From: Bacteroidota bacterium
GTDB taxonomy: Bacteria; Bacteroidota; Ignavibacteria; Ignavibacteriales; Melioribacteraceae
Assembly (NCBI GenBank): GCA_018818065.1
Contig: JAHISV010000005.1
Span: 478,527 to 542,526 of the forward strand
DNA length: 64,000 nucleotides
Reading direction: 5' to 3'
Below are positions 44,804 to 54,521 of the stretch, one piece after another. Made by a program: the position numbers and the translations under genes. The notes under the pieces were generated by a model. It did not search any database, had not been told where the DNA came from, and worked only from the letters and a program-made list of their open reading frames with translations. The stretch's first letter is position 1. Each line of letters starts with the position of its first letter.

Positions 44804-45436
44804 ATGAAGCCCTTGTGTATTTTGGTGTTGATAAGTATTACATCTTCCCTTCTTTTTAGCCAAGCAAAAATCGCATATGGCGTTAAGGCCGGGGCAACTA
44901 TAATAAACCCAACTGTTTTTACACAGACAAGATACCTCAGAGATATGGATGGCAGAGTTGGTTCTCTTCTTGGTTTATTTCTTGAGTATCATGAAGACGA
45001 AACCGTAAGTTTAGTGACTGAGTTATATTATGTACACCGCCTAATGGACAATATTATTCTCAAATACGATTACAATACAGGCGAAATATACCAGGACCTT
45101 AGTAATAAAGTCAGTCTGGACTATTTAAACATTTCCTTGCTAGCTAAATTTAGTTTTTCAATTTATTCACAAAAACTTTATGGGTTTGTCGGTCCTGCTC
45201 TTGACATAGAAGTCGATTCGGCAGCAGAATTGATCGAAGGAAATAACTACTTTGATAAAAATTCGTTGAATACAATTAAATATGCTATAAAATTTGGAAT
45301 TGGAACTGAGTTTGAATCAATGGGCGAAATTTTTTTAACTGACTTTTCATATCAATTTGATTTCAATAGAATGTCTCAACGGAGTCCGAGGATCACCGTA
45401 AGTTCTTTTGACATAAAGATTGGAGTATTCTTATGA
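44804..45436 (+). CDS. Outer-membrane beta-barrel protein, paralogue 3 of 3
   Basis: About 210 residues, with a signal peptide ending LLFSQA, a mature start of KIAYGVKAGAT, a middle DYLNISLLAKFSF matching paralogue 1, and an end of SSFDIKIGVFL. The ATG at 44804 is chosen because GGAG lies 5 bases upstream; a GTG at 44798 is the alternative. Its stop overlaps the ATG of a 20-codon frame (ATGA). Confidence 0.78.
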   Translation: MKPLCILVLISITSSLLFSQAKIAYGVKAGATIINPTVFTQTRYLRDMDGRVGSLLGLFLEYHEDETVSLVTELYYVHRLMDNIILKYDYNTGEIYQDLSNKVSLDYLNISLLAKFSFSIYSQKLYGFVGPALDIEVDSAAELIEGNNYFDKNSLNTIKYAIKFGIGTEFESMGEIFLTDFSYQFDFNRMSQRSPRITVSSFDIKIGVFL

Positions 45437-45495
45437 GAAAAATAGAATATACCTTACCATTCGTTATTATTGCTGTCCTTTACAGGGGTAAATAA
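45433..45495 (+). pseudogene. 20-codon frame, possible start of a lost fourth gene
   Basis: MRKIEYTLPFVIIAVLYRGK follows paralogue 3 with a 4-base ATGA overlap typical of translational coupling. It looks like the first half of a signal peptide and then stops. The following 257 bases (45496-45752) hold no gene. It may be the remnant of a further operon member or a real small membrane peptide. Confidence 0.3.
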
Positions 45496-45752
45496 TTATA
45501 GGTTGGAAAATCCACTTTGTTACTAATTTGATAAACCATGAATGGATTCACTGAATTTCTTGATATTATTGAATGGGTATGACAGCTGCGATTTGGGTTT
45601 GAGATGTGATACTAAAAGAGTACTTTCATGCGAATTCACTTAAGAGTATTTTACTGAAATGAACGATGATATTATTGGAGAGTTTTAGTAATTTGGGTGT
45701 ATGTTTGAGAAATATTAGTCTCGTATAATTAGCTCATAAAACCGGACATTTA

Positions 45753-46736
45753 ATGAATATCGTTATCACTGGCTCTAATGGATTTATTGGAAAAAATTTA
45801 CTTAACCAACTGCTTGAAAAATACCCTGAAGCAAAATTTAAATGTTTAGTTCGTGCAGAGAAAAAATCAGATAATCCAAGAGTAGAGTTTGTTACAGTTA
45901 ACTATCTTGATCTGCAATCAATACTGGATTCGAAAGTTGTTGATGATGCCGACTATATCTTTCATGTTGCCGGCGTAACAAAGTCCGCTACTAAAAAAAG
46001 ATTTTGGGAAGGGAATGTAATCCCCACACAAAATTTATTAGAGGCAGTAAAACAGACAGGGGCTAAGTTAAAAAGATTCCTCCTGGTATCTTCCCAGGCT
46101 GCCAGCGGACCTTCTGACAGTCTGGATCATCTCTTATCCGAAAGTGAGGACGCTAACCCGGTAGAACTTTACGGGGCGAGTAAATACGAAGCCGAGAAAA
46201 TACTTAGAACATACTCCGACATACCTTTTACAATTATCAGCCCCGGTGGAGTATTCGGACCTGGTGATGTTGACTTCCTGAAGATATTCGAAATGACAAA
46301 GATGGGCATTAATGTTTATGCCGGTGTTAATGGAAAGTACATGTCGGTAATCTTCTCCGAAGACCTTGTAAACGCTATTGTAGCTTCTGCTTTTTCTGAA
46401 AACTGTATTAACAAAAAGTACTTTATTGTAAATGATAAACCGAACACCTGGAATGAAATTCACGAAACGGTTTTTGAGGTTGCCGGTAAAAAGAGATTCG
46501 ACATTTCCCTTCCGTTCCCTCTGCTTAATGTTCTATCCTATCTCGGATCCGCATATTCCGTAATATCCAATAACCATATCATTTTTAATAAGAATAAAGT
46601 GAGTATGTCGGGACCAAAATATTGGATAGCTTCTAATGCCGCGGCAAAGAAAGATTTCGGTTTCGAACCTAAGTATAATCTGAAAGAGGCAATGCAGAAG
46701 ACTTACGATTGGTATAAAGAGAATAAGTGGCTTTAA
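45753..46736 (+). CDS. NAD-dependent epimerase/dehydratase (extended SDR)
   Basis: A 327-residue extended SDR. The NAD site reads ITGSNGFIGKNLL; FHVAGVTKSATKKRFWEGN carries the conserved Asn; the active site is LVSSQAASGPS and LYGASKYEAEK (Tyr/Lys). The fold and catalytic residues are clear, the substrate is not; related proteins act on nucleotide sugars, sterol-like or flavonoid-like compounds. A hydrophobic stretch near 250-265 could touch membrane. The upstream gene-free region 45496-45752 shows no feature I can name. Confidence 0.85.
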   Translation: MNIVITGSNGFIGKNLLNQLLEKYPEAKFKCLVRAEKKSDNPRVEFVTVNYLDLQSILDSKVVDDADYIFHVAGVTKSATKKRFWEGNVIPTQNLLEAVKQTGAKLKRFLLVSSQAASGPSDSLDHLLSESEDANPVELYGASKYEAEKILRTYSDIPFTIISPGGVFGPGDVDFLKIFEMTKMGINVYAGVNGKYMSVIFSEDLVNAIVASAFSENCINKKYFIVNDKPNTWNEIHETVFEVAGKKRFDISLPFPLLNVLSYLGSAYSVISNNHIIFNKNKVSMSGPKYWIASNAAAKKDFGFEPKYNLKEAMQKTYDWYKENKWL

Positions 46737-46855
46737 TAAACAAGGAGCTCAGATATATTCTGCGCTTCTGTTTCTATTCTATTTTGTAAATTAAGTTTAT
46801 GATTCCAGGACTATCATAATATAAAAGTTCTTTACTAACTTTCTTGAGGTTGTTT

Positions 46856-47839
46856 ATGCCGACAAATTTACCTCCTGAATATTACGAAGCTGAAAAGAAG
46901 TTTAAAGATGCTTTTTCACCCGCGGAAAAAGCCGAGGCAATTGAAGAAATGCTCTCCACAATCCCAAAGCACAAAGGGACTGATAAATTAAGAGCAGATT
47001 ACCGAAGAAAGCTTTCCAAACTTAAATCCGAAGCTAAGTCTCAGAAAAAGACAACGAGGCACGATTCGTATTTCCATATTGAAAAAGAAGGTGATGCGCG
47101 TATTGCCATAGTTGGTGATGCCAACACAGGTAAGTCCTCTCTTGTGGCAGCTCTCACACATGCCCATCCCGAAGTTTCAGATTCTCCTTTTAGTACATGG
47201 ATACCAACCCCCGGATTACTGGAGGTAGACAACATACGATTTCAACTAATTGATACTCCACCCATTACCCGGGATTATATTGAGCCCGAATGTTACGACT
47301 TGTTAAGAACCTCTGATATGATTCTGATAATGCTGGATATTCAGGACTATCCTATAAAGCAAATTGAAGAAACACTGGATAAGTTGGAAGCTGGTAAAAT
47401 TGCACCCTTCAGCAAGAAACATCGTTATGATGGAAAATCGATGAAATTTATTCCAATGATAATAGCCGTAAACAAATTGGATGACGCGGTATTCAGGGAA
47501 GAATATGATGTTTTGGAGGATCTTCTCTCTGAAGAGTGGAATTTGATTCCAATCTCTGTGAAGCATAAATTTAATCTGGAAAATTTATTTCATGAAATGG
47601 TTGAACGAATGCATTTGATTCGTATTTTTTCAAAGCCTCCTCATCGTCCGGCGGATTTGACCCGCCCATTTGTACTTAAAGAGAATTCAACAATTGATGA
47701 TTTTGCAAACAGAGTGCATCATGATTTTTCAGAAAAATTAAAATCGGCAAGAGTGTGGGGCACTGGAGTGCGTGATGGACAACAGGTGGGACGTGAGCAC
47801 GTATTATCTGATAAAGACATTGTAGAACTTCATATGTAA
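46856..47839 (+). CDS. DRG-type GTPase with C-terminal TGS domain
   Basis: A 327-residue GTPase of the Obg/DRG class. A helical N-terminus (1-75) is followed by a GTPase core: G1 GDANTGKS (87-94), G3 DTPP (133-136), G4 NKLD (206-209), G5 around SVKHK. The TGS domain lies at about 255-327 and ends KDIVELHM. DRG proteins bind ribosomes or translation factors in archaea and eukaryotes; bacterial examples are little studied. The G1 box has Asp-Ala-Asn in place of the usual Phe-Pro-Asn. The ATG at 46856 has GAGG upstream; a TTG at 46844 would add four codons. Confidence 0.85.
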   Translation: MPTNLPPEYYEAEKKFKDAFSPAEKAEAIEEMLSTIPKHKGTDKLRADYRRKLSKLKSEAKSQKKTTRHDSYFHIEKEGDARIAIVGDANTGKSSLVAALTHAHPEVSDSPFSTWIPTPGLLEVDNIRFQLIDTPPITRDYIEPECYDLLRTSDMILIMLDIQDYPIKQIEETLDKLEAGKIAPFSKKHRYDGKSMKFIPMIIAVNKLDDAVFREEYDVLEDLLSEEWNLIPISVKHKFNLENLFHEMVERMHLIRIFSKPPHRPADLTRPFVLKENSTIDDFANRVHHDFSEKLKSARVWGTGVRDGQQVGREHVLSDKDIVELHM

Positions 47840-47939
47840 AGAATCACTCCAACTGTAAAATCAATAATACATTTCCAATAGTGAATCATATTAATTGGAT
47901 TTTGGTTTATAAAAAAACTCAACATGCTTAAAGGAATTT

Positions 47940-48803
47940 ATGAATTCACTTAAAAACATCAGACTTGTGAAGCTTGAAAGAGAACAGTTGGACATGGTTG
48001 TTGATTGGGCGGCTAATGAGGGGTGGAATCCCGGGTTAAATGATGCTGAAGTATTTTGGAATACTGATCCGGATGGATTTTACGGAGTATTGAAGGATGA
48101 TGAATTAATAGCCAGTGGGTCGGTTGTCAGTTACAATGGTGAATACGGATTTATGGGCTTCTTTATTGTTAAACCGGAGTATCGAGGCAGCGGATTGGGG
48201 AGAGAACTTTGGAATAAAAGGAAGGAAATACTCTTATCGCGGCTTAGGAAGGACGCAACTATCGGGATGGATGGAGTTGTTGATATGCAGGAGTTTTACG
48301 CTAAGGGGGGCTTCAAATTGGCTTATAAGGATATGCGTATGGAAGGAATGGGTAGGGAATATGAACTATCGGAAGATATTTCTCTGATTGAGGAGAATGA
48401 TTTTATAGAAGTTAGTAAATACGATAGAGAATGCTTTGGTTTTGACAGGTCGACATTCTTATCCGGCTGGTTAAAACAAAGTAACGCCAAGGCATTTAAA
48501 TATAAGAATGGAAATAATGCTGCAGGTATTGCCGTAATTCGTAAAGCTATGAATGGATATAAAATTGGACCACTGTTTGGCGATAATTTATATATTGCAG
48601 AGAAGTTATTCGAAGCCTGCTCTGATACTGCAAAAGGAGAAAAGCTTTTTCTGGATATACCCAAAATAAATAAGGAATCCGTGGCTTTGGCTAAGAAATA
48701 CGGACTTAAGCCATGCTTCGAATGCGGTAGAATGTATTATGGTAAGCCAATAGATGTGCCGCTTGAGAAAACTTTTGGAGTTACTACTTTTGAGTTGGGA
48801 TGA
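47940..48803 (+). CDS. GNAT acetyltransferase with YitH-type C-terminal domain
   Basis: A 287-residue protein with an N-terminal GNAT fold: acetyl-CoA motif A in FFIVKPEYRGSGLGRELW (RGSGLG about 81-86). The C-terminal half (SKYDRECFGFDRSTFLSGWL, YKIGPLFGDN, LFLDIPKINKESVALAKKYG) matches the second domain of YitH-like proteins. It acetylates an unknown amine. AAAGGAA precedes the ATG. About 100 bases separate it from the GTPase gene, so co-transcription is uncertain. Confidence 0.88.
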   Translation: MNSLKNIRLVKLEREQLDMVVDWAANEGWNPGLNDAEVFWNTDPDGFYGVLKDDELIASGSVVSYNGEYGFMGFFIVKPEYRGSGLGRELWNKRKEILLSRLRKDATIGMDGVVDMQEFYAKGGFKLAYKDMRMEGMGREYELSEDISLIEENDFIEVSKYDRECFGFDRSTFLSGWLKQSNAKAFKYKNGNNAAGIAVIRKAMNGYKIGPLFGDNLYIAEKLFEACSDTAKGEKLFLDIPKINKESVALAKKYGLKPCFECGRMYYGKPIDVPLEKTFGVTTFELG

Positions 48804-49002
48804 AGTTTTTGCAAGTGGGTTGTTACTTGTTTTTATCAGATGGAATTATGTTGAAACATAAAATACTTATAACCATTTATAATTTTCATGTAACATTAAA
48901 ACCGTTATATCCAAATCAATCCCATAATAATTACTCTCACATACTCGATAATATATAGGGGAAATTAAACGAGATGACATTATGAAAATATGAGGTTTTC
49001 CA

Positions 49003-51054
49003 TTGATTGAATATGTGGTTATTTCAATTTCATTGTGCTGCATCAACTTTTTAGGTGATTCAGAATTTCCAAATTCGTCAGATTCGTCAAGTATATTACA
49101 CACTCCAGATCATAATAACACAAAAGTCTATCAGCATTTTGATTACCATTTAGAAGAAAAAAAAACTGATAGCACACTTTATTATGATGCCCTTGCCCTA
49201 AATAGCGCCCAAAAGGAAGGCAACAAATCGCTCGAATCAGAAATACTATTCAAACTTGGGCAATATTTCAGTAAAAGAGGAAAAATAACTGAGGCGCTGG
49301 AAAAGTACAAAGCTTCTCTAAGAGTAAAAGTACAACTAAACGACTCACTCGGAATTGCAGCAGTCCACGATGCCATTGGTGATGTTTATCGTTACTTAGG
49401 GAATTTTAATTTTGCACTTGAGGCACATTTAACGGCCTTAAACATTTACGAGATTCTAAAAGATAGTTCTGGTATATCAAATTCCTTTTGTTACCTTGGA
49501 CTAATTCAAAGGAATGTAAATGATCTTCCTGAGGCATTAAAGTATTATAAGAAGGCATTTGATATTCGTAGAATGAATAATGATCAAGTGGGTATTAGTG
49601 AAGTACTGAGTTTTATTGGGACAGTATACTGGTATTTGGAGGACTATGAAAAAGCTCTTGATTACTACCAGCAATCACTAGAAATAAGGCAGCGTTATTC
49701 TGGTGGGGAAGATAAAATATCAGGAATCTTAAACAATCTGGGAAATACATACCGGGAACTAGGTGAACTTGAAGTAGCTCAGGAATATTATAAACACTCC
49801 ATTGAAATAAGTGAAAGAATTGGGGATGATAAACTAAAGTGCGTAACACTTAAGAACATTGGAATCCTCTTTAAAGAGAAAAAGCAATTCGATAAATCCA
49901 TTAAGATATTTAATGAAGCCAATTTTATTGCCCAGAAAATTAAGTATAACAGAATTATTAGTGAAGTTCTGAAGAATGAGGCAGAAGTTTATGAGGCAAT
50001 TAATAAACCATCGATTGCCCTGGAATTGTATAAACAATACTCAGCCCTGAATGACTCAATATTTAGCGCGGAAAATTCACGAAAAATAACCGAATTTAAA
50101 TCACAATATGATTTGGCTAGTAAGGAAAGAACAATTAATGAATTAGAGGGGGAGAAAGAAAAAAACATAAGGAATTTTCTTCTCCTCGTAATAGGTCTTA
50201 TGATTTTGCTTTCCGTAATTATCGTACATCGTTTTTATTTGAAAGTTAAAATGAACCGGTTACTAAAAGAGCAGCAAAAAACTATTATTGAAAAAAATAT
50301 TGAACTTGAAAATCTAAATGAAGATTTGGTATTGGAAAAGGAAAAGGCAGAAAGATCTGATAGATTGAAATCTGAATTCCTTGCGCAGATATCCCATGAA
50401 ATCAGAAGTCCAATAAATACAATTCAAAACTATACTTCTCTTATCGAATTTGATTTAGGTAGACATTTGGATAGTTCATCAAAAGAGTATTTCCATTCGA
50501 TTCATTCGGCCTCAAGTAGACTGATAAGAACAATTGATTTAGTTCTGAACATGTCTGAATTGGAAACGGGTTCATATGTGCCATCCTACCAGGAAATAGA
50601 CATCATTGATTTGATTGTGGCTCCAATGATTTTGGAGTTTAAGAATGTAGCCAAATCCAAGGGGTTGTTTCTGGATTTTGTAAATGACATGGGGAAAGCG
50701 GTAAAATTATATGGTGATCACTATACATTATCCCAGATATTATCCAATCTAATTGATAACGCCATTAAATATACTAATGATGGCTCCGTTATAGTTTCCT
50801 TGTGCGAAACTGAAAATAGTGTTGAACTTGCAGTTTCTGACACAGGTATTGGCATTGCGCCGGAGTATATACCAAGACTTTTTGATAAATTTTCGCAGGA
50901 AGAACAAGGCTATACAAGAAGGTTTGAAGGTAGTGGACTTGGTTTAGCACTGGTTAAAAATTATTGCAAATTGAATAATGCGGCAATTAGTGTTGAGAGT
51001 GAAAAAGATGTTGGAAGTACATTTAGGGTAACGATCAAAAAAAAGATTAGTTAA
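49003..51054 (+). CDS. TPR sensor histidine kinase, membrane-bound
   Basis: A 683-residue sensor. A weak signal segment (about 4-17), about six TPRs in the periplasm (about 85-350; EALEKYKASL, KALDYYQQSL and similar), one membrane helix (391-410), a coiled coil, HisKA with His465 in AQISHEIRSP, and HATPase_c (NLIDNAIKYT, DTGIGI, GLGLAL). It ends without a receiver. It should sense a protein or peptide outside the inner membrane. The start is a TTG with GAGG 7 bases upstream; no in-frame ATG gives the signal segment. Its core resembles the seven-PAS kinase at 13542-17009. Confidence 0.88.
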   Translation: MIEYVVISISLCCINFLGDSEFPNSSDSSSILHTPDHNNTKVYQHFDYHLEEKKTDSTLYYDALALNSAQKEGNKSLESEILFKLGQYFSKRGKITEALEKYKASLRVKVQLNDSLGIAAVHDAIGDVYRYLGNFNFALEAHLTALNIYEILKDSSGISNSFCYLGLIQRNVNDLPEALKYYKKAFDIRRMNNDQVGISEVLSFIGTVYWYLEDYEKALDYYQQSLEIRQRYSGGEDKISGILNNLGNTYRELGELEVAQEYYKHSIEISERIGDDKLKCVTLKNIGILFKEKKQFDKSIKIFNEANFIAQKIKYNRIISEVLKNEAEVYEAINKPSIALELYKQYSALNDSIFSAENSRKITEFKSQYDLASKERTINELEGEKEKNIRNFLLLVIGLMILLSVIIVHRFYLKVKMNRLLKEQQKTIIEKNIELENLNEDLVLEKEKAERSDRLKSEFLAQISHEIRSPINTIQNYTSLIEFDLGRHLDSSSKEYFHSIHSASSRLIRTIDLVLNMSELETGSYVPSYQEIDIIDLIVAPMILEFKNVAKSKGLFLDFVNDMGKAVKLYGDHYTLSQILSNLIDNAIKYTNDGSVIVSLCETENSVELAVSDTGIGIAPEYIPRLFDKFSQEEQGYTRRFEGSGLGLALVKNYCKLNNAAISVESEKDVGSTFRVTIKKKIS

Positions 51055-51067
51055 CAGAGTGTTATAC

Positions 51068-51092
51068 GAGAGGCATGGATCCCATGCCTCTC
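51068..51092. terminator. Hairpin between the TPR kinase and haem operon ends
   Basis: A perfect 11-bp stem, GAGAGGCATGG against CCATGCCTCTC, loop ATC, between convergent stops at 51054 and 51100. U-runs are weak on both sides, but position and strength support bidirectional termination. Confidence 0.7.
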
Positions 51093-51099
51093 TGGAAAA

Positions 51100-52083
51100 T
51101 TATTTGCTTTTATCTAAATATTTAGCAACGTCTTTAGCAAAGTAAGTCAATATCATGTCTGCCCCTGCTCTCTTGATAGCTATTAAGGACTCAATCATAA
51201 CTCTCTCCTCATCAATCCAATCGAGTTTACCAGCGGCTTTAATCATAGAATACTCGCCACTTACCTGATAGGCAGCTGTAGGCATTCCAAATTCTTTCTT
51301 AACTCTGTAAATAACATCAAGATAAGGTCCGGCCGGTTTTACCATAATTATATCAGCGCCCTCTTCAACATCTGATTTGGCTTCACGCATTGCTTCATCG
51401 GAATTGGCAATATCCATTTGATGAGATCTTCTATCACCAAACGCGGGGGCTGAATCTGCTGCATCTCTAAAAGGTCCGTAATATCCCGATGAATACTTGA
51501 CCGCATAACTCATTATTGGAATTTTTGTAAATCCTTTATAATCCAAAGCCTTTCTAATGGCAGCAACACGTCCGTCCATCATGTCAGAAGGAGCAACCAT
51601 ATCGGCGCCGGCTTCACAGTGAGAAATTGCTTCTTTTGCTAATAGTGTAACAGTCTCATCGTTTAGTATTTCTTCACCATTAAGTAATCCGCAATGTCCG
51701 TGAGAGGTATATTCACACAAACAAATATCGGTAATAACTAAAAGGTCTTTTACATTTTCCTTTATTGCTCTTACGGCTCTTTGAATAATACCATTCGAAT
51801 CATAAGCGTCAGATCCCTGTTCATCCTTATGTTCCGGTATTCCAAACAATATTATCGCAGGAATCCCCAGGGCGACAAGTTCTTTACACTCCTCGACCAG
51901 CACGTCAATTGACATTTGGTATACACCGGGCATTGACTTCACTTCATTTTTGATCTTTTCGCCGTGATGCACAAACAAAGGATAGATTAAATCTTCCTTG
52001 CGGAGAAAAGTTTCTCTTACCATATCTCTTACTATGCTGGAATGTCTTAATCTTCTAAGTCTGCTTGTTGGATAATTTGCCAT
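51100..52083 (-). CDS. hemB: Porphobilinogen synthase (ALA dehydratase)
   Basis: A 327-residue enzyme that condenses two 5-aminolevulinates into porphobilinogen. The Schiff-base lysines are Lys196 (SYAVKYSSG) and Lys249 (IMVKPAGPY). Three cysteines in [13 protein letters not shown] (121, 123, 131) mark a zinc-type active site. [19 protein letters not shown] is a typical block. It is the last gene of the nine-gene haem operon, 20 bases after hemY, with AGGAGGAAG before the ATG. Confidence 0.98.
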   Translation of the reverse strand: MANYPTSRLRRLRHSSIVRDMVRETFLRKEDLIYPLFVHHGEKIKNEVKSMPGVYQMSIDVLVEECKELVALGIPAIILFGIPEHKDEQGSDAYDSNGIIQRAVRAIKENVKDLLVITDICLCEYTSHGHCGLLNGEEILNDETVTLLAKEAISHCEAGADMVAPSDMMDGRVAAIRKALDYKGFTKIPIMSYAVKYSSGYYGPFRDAADSAPAFGDRRSHQMDIANSDEAMREAKSDVEEGADIIMVKPAGPYLDVIYRVKKEFGMPTAAYQVSGEYSMIKAAGKLDWIDEERVMIESLIAIKRAGADMILTYFAKDVAKYLDKSK

Positions 52084-52103
52084 AATTTAACTTCCTCCTG
52101 AAA

Positions 52104-53534
52104 CTATATTTCAGATTCTGATAATTTATTAGTTCTTGGAATATATTTGTCTTCTATTAAACGGTCAACTCTTTCTTTTACTGTTTTGGAATACTTCACA
52201 CAATCGCCAACGGAAATTCCTCCCCTGTAATTGCCTGAAAGGAGTACTCCTTTATTCATTTCTTCAAAGTACTTAAAACTCGACTCTTGTTCCGGATAGC
52301 CTAATATATATTGGGGAATAGCCTTGTCCCATGTTTTCTCCTTCAGATAAACAAATGGTCCTTCAATTCCCATCACTTCCTTAAACTCTGCAAGTACCAG
52401 TCTTTGTCTTTCTTCGTCAGTAAACTTCTCATCAAAAGTATTCCGTGATCCACCTGTAAATAGGGTGAAAGAGGCGTAATCTTCCGGCGCTCTGTTTGTA
52501 AAGATTGTTGAAGTCCAGATAGCACCAAGAAATCTTTTCTTTTCTTTACTTGGTATTAGAAAACCAAACCCATCAAGGGGCTGTTTAATCTGATCTTTTC
52601 TAAAAACAACAAACAGGACTTTTACTTTTGGGTACGGTAGTTTCTGAAAGTTATCGTTCAAATTTTCATCAAGGTCACCCATTACCTCCGGTATATCGTA
52701 TCCGGGTATTGTAGAAACGACTAAGTCAAAAGTATCCTGCCCGATTTCTCTGTTCTTCATGTGATGCACGCGATAGCCCGAATCAGCAAGACTGATTTTA
52801 TCAATTGTATAACCATATTTTACACGGTCGCCAAGTTGGCTGGCAATAGCTTTAGGGAAAGACTGCATTCCATTCTTAAATGAAAACATTTTAGCGTAGT
52901 TTTTTGACTTCTCTTTTCTTTGCTTGCGCTCTTTTGCGCCAAGAAACATTCCTTTTATTAACCCGCCATATTTCTGTTCAAGATCATAAACTTTAGGGAA
53001 TGCTGATTTAACACACAGTTCGTGAGGATTGCCCGCGTAAACGCCGGAGACAAAAGGATCAATCGCGTAGTCAGCAAACTCTTCACCAAGTCTTCGTTTA
53101 ACAAAATCGTATACTGATTCATCAACACCTTCAACGCTGCGCGGAATAAAAATTTCGCACATTAAACGTAACTTGCCTTTTAGTGAAAACAGAGAAGATT
53201 TAAGAAAAGCACCGGGGCCAGTAGGGAGTTCCTGTAGTTTGTTATCTCGTAAAATGTAACGTTTGTTTGCAACATCGTTTGCGTAAATCATCTCTTCGCC
53301 CAGCCCAACATCCTCGGCAATTTCTCTTATCAAGGGAGTTGTCTCCAAGCCGCTATTTGGTCCAAAATCAATAAGGTAATCATTAATGTTAATGGTCACC
53401 ATCGATCCGCCGGGTTCATCGTTCTTTTCGAAAACCGTTACGTCATATCTTTCATCTTTGTTAAGCCAGTGCGCAGTTGCCAAACCGGAAATGCCAGCGC
53501 CTAATACTGCAATCTTAATTTTGTTGTTTTCCAT
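52104..53534 (-). CDS. hemY: Protoporphyrinogen oxidase, FAD type
   Basis: A 476-residue FAD enzyme that turns protoporphyrinogen IX into protoporphyrin IX. The FAD site is VLGAGISGLATAHWL, followed by FEKNDEPGGSMVT. FVSGVYAGNPHELCVKSAFP and the C-terminal GVLLSGNYRGGISVGDCVKYSK are family landmarks (TIGR00562, also called HemG in some databases). Known members use oxygen or another acceptor. It begins 2 bases after the hemH stop, suggesting translational coupling; its ribosome site is weak. Confidence 0.95.
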   Translation of the reverse strand: MENNKIKIAVLGAGISGLATAHWLNKDERYDVTVFEKNDEPGGSMVTININDYLIDFGPNSGLETTPLIREIAEDVGLGEEMIYANDVANKRYILRDNKLQELPTGPGAFLKSSLFSLKGKLRLMCEIFIPRSVEGVDESVYDFVKRRLGEEFADYAIDPFVSGVYAGNPHELCVKSAFPKVYDLEQKYGGLIKGMFLGAKERKQRKEKSKNYAKMFSFKNGMQSFPKAIASQLGDRVKYGYTIDKISLADSGYRVHHMKNREIGQDTFDLVVSTIPGYDIPEVMGDLDENLNDNFQKLPYPKVKVLFVVFRKDQIKQPLDGFGFLIPSKEKKRFLGAIWTSTIFTNRAPEDYASFTLFTGGSRNTFDEKFTDEERQRLVLAEFKEVMGIEGPFVYLKEKTWDKAIPQYILGYPEQESSFKYFEEMNKGVLLSGNYRGGISVGDCVKYSKTVKERVDRLIEDKYIPRTNKLSESEI

Positions 53535-53536
53535 AA

Positions 53537-54499
53537 TTACTTTATCTCTTTTGATACAATTTCACTTAATGCCCGGATGAAAGTTTCAGAATCATTCAGC
53601 CCTTCCATCACAATATAAGATTCAATATTCACTCCGTCAGCCACATGCCGATATTCTATATCGAGCTCAAACAAAGTTTCAACATGATCCGAAACAAAAC
53701 TAATCGGTACAATTAATAAATGTTTTTTGTTATTTGCCGAGAGCTGTTTAATCATAGTATCGGTTCCGGGCTCTAACCATTTTACCGGCCCCACCTTACT
53801 CTGGTAACATAAGTGATGTTCGTGAGAATAATTTCTCATATTCATTACTTTATCAACAGTGCTTTTAATATGGTTACTATAGGGGTCACCGTTTCTTACC
53901 ATACTCATCGGTGTTCCATGAGCGCTGAATACTATCTGAACATTGCTCCTTATTTCTTCTCTGAATTTAAGAAGAGTCTGGTCTATCCGTTCATTGATGG
54001 CATTTATGTAATTTTCCTGCTCATAGTAAGGCTCTATGTAACTGATCTTACTCAGGTCACCCTTGTAAACTCTCTTCCACTCGTTAAAAGAAGAGCCGGT
54101 AGTTGAAATTGAAAAATGGGGGTAAAGCGGCAGAAGAATAACTTTATCATATCCATTTCGTTCAACACATTCAGCGGTTTCTTTGGTAAGAGGTTTCCAG
54201 TATCTCATCGCAGTCATTACGTCAATATGCAAGTTTGGATTTTCATTTCTTACTTTATTCTCAAGCATCGATCTTTGTTTCTCAGTCCATTCATTAATGG
54301 GTGATTTCCCACCAATTAATTTATATTCCTCTGCAACCTTTGGTGCGCGCCTGCTGGAAATAATTTTAGCAAACAGTTTCTGCCCGAAGGGTAGATTGAA
54401 AATATCCGGATCACAAAACAAATTATAGAGAAACGGTTCAATTGCCTCCACTGAATCTGGTCCACCAAGATTCAGTATTACTATTCCAATCTTTTTCAT
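53537..54499 (-). CDS. hemH: Ferrochelatase
   Basis: A 320-residue enzyme that inserts Fe2+ into a porphyrin. The catalytic His194 is in VFSAHGTP; the acidic partner lies in SDHVETLFELDIEY (Glu near 268). The N-terminal ILNLGGPDSVE and the middle YPHFSISTTGSSFNEW are conserved. No extra C-terminal membrane helix is present. AAAGGAAA precedes the ATG. The 2-base gap to hemY groups the last two steps of classic haem synthesis. Confidence 0.97.
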   Translation of the reverse strand: MKKIGIVILNLGGPDSVEAIEPFLYNLFCDPDIFNLPFGQKLFAKIISSRRAPKVAEEYKLIGGKSPINEWTEKQRSMLENKVRNENPNLHIDVMTAMRYWKPLTKETAECVERNGYDKVILLPLYPHFSISTTGSSFNEWKRVYKGDLSKISYIEPYYEQENYINAINERIDQTLLKFREEIRSNVQIVFSAHGTPMSMVRNGDPYSNHIKSTVDKVMNMRNYSHEHHLCYQSKVGPVKWLEPGTDTMIKQLSANNKKHLLIVPISFVSDHVETLFELDIEYRHVADGVNIESYIVMEGLNDSETFIRALSEIVSKEIK

Positions 54500-54521
54500 T
54501 TACTTTCCTTTCAGGGAAGTA

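Noticed and set aside
48867..49103. 78-codon minus-strand frame overlapping the TPR kinase start
   Set aside because: No features, and it overlaps the better-supported kinase start.
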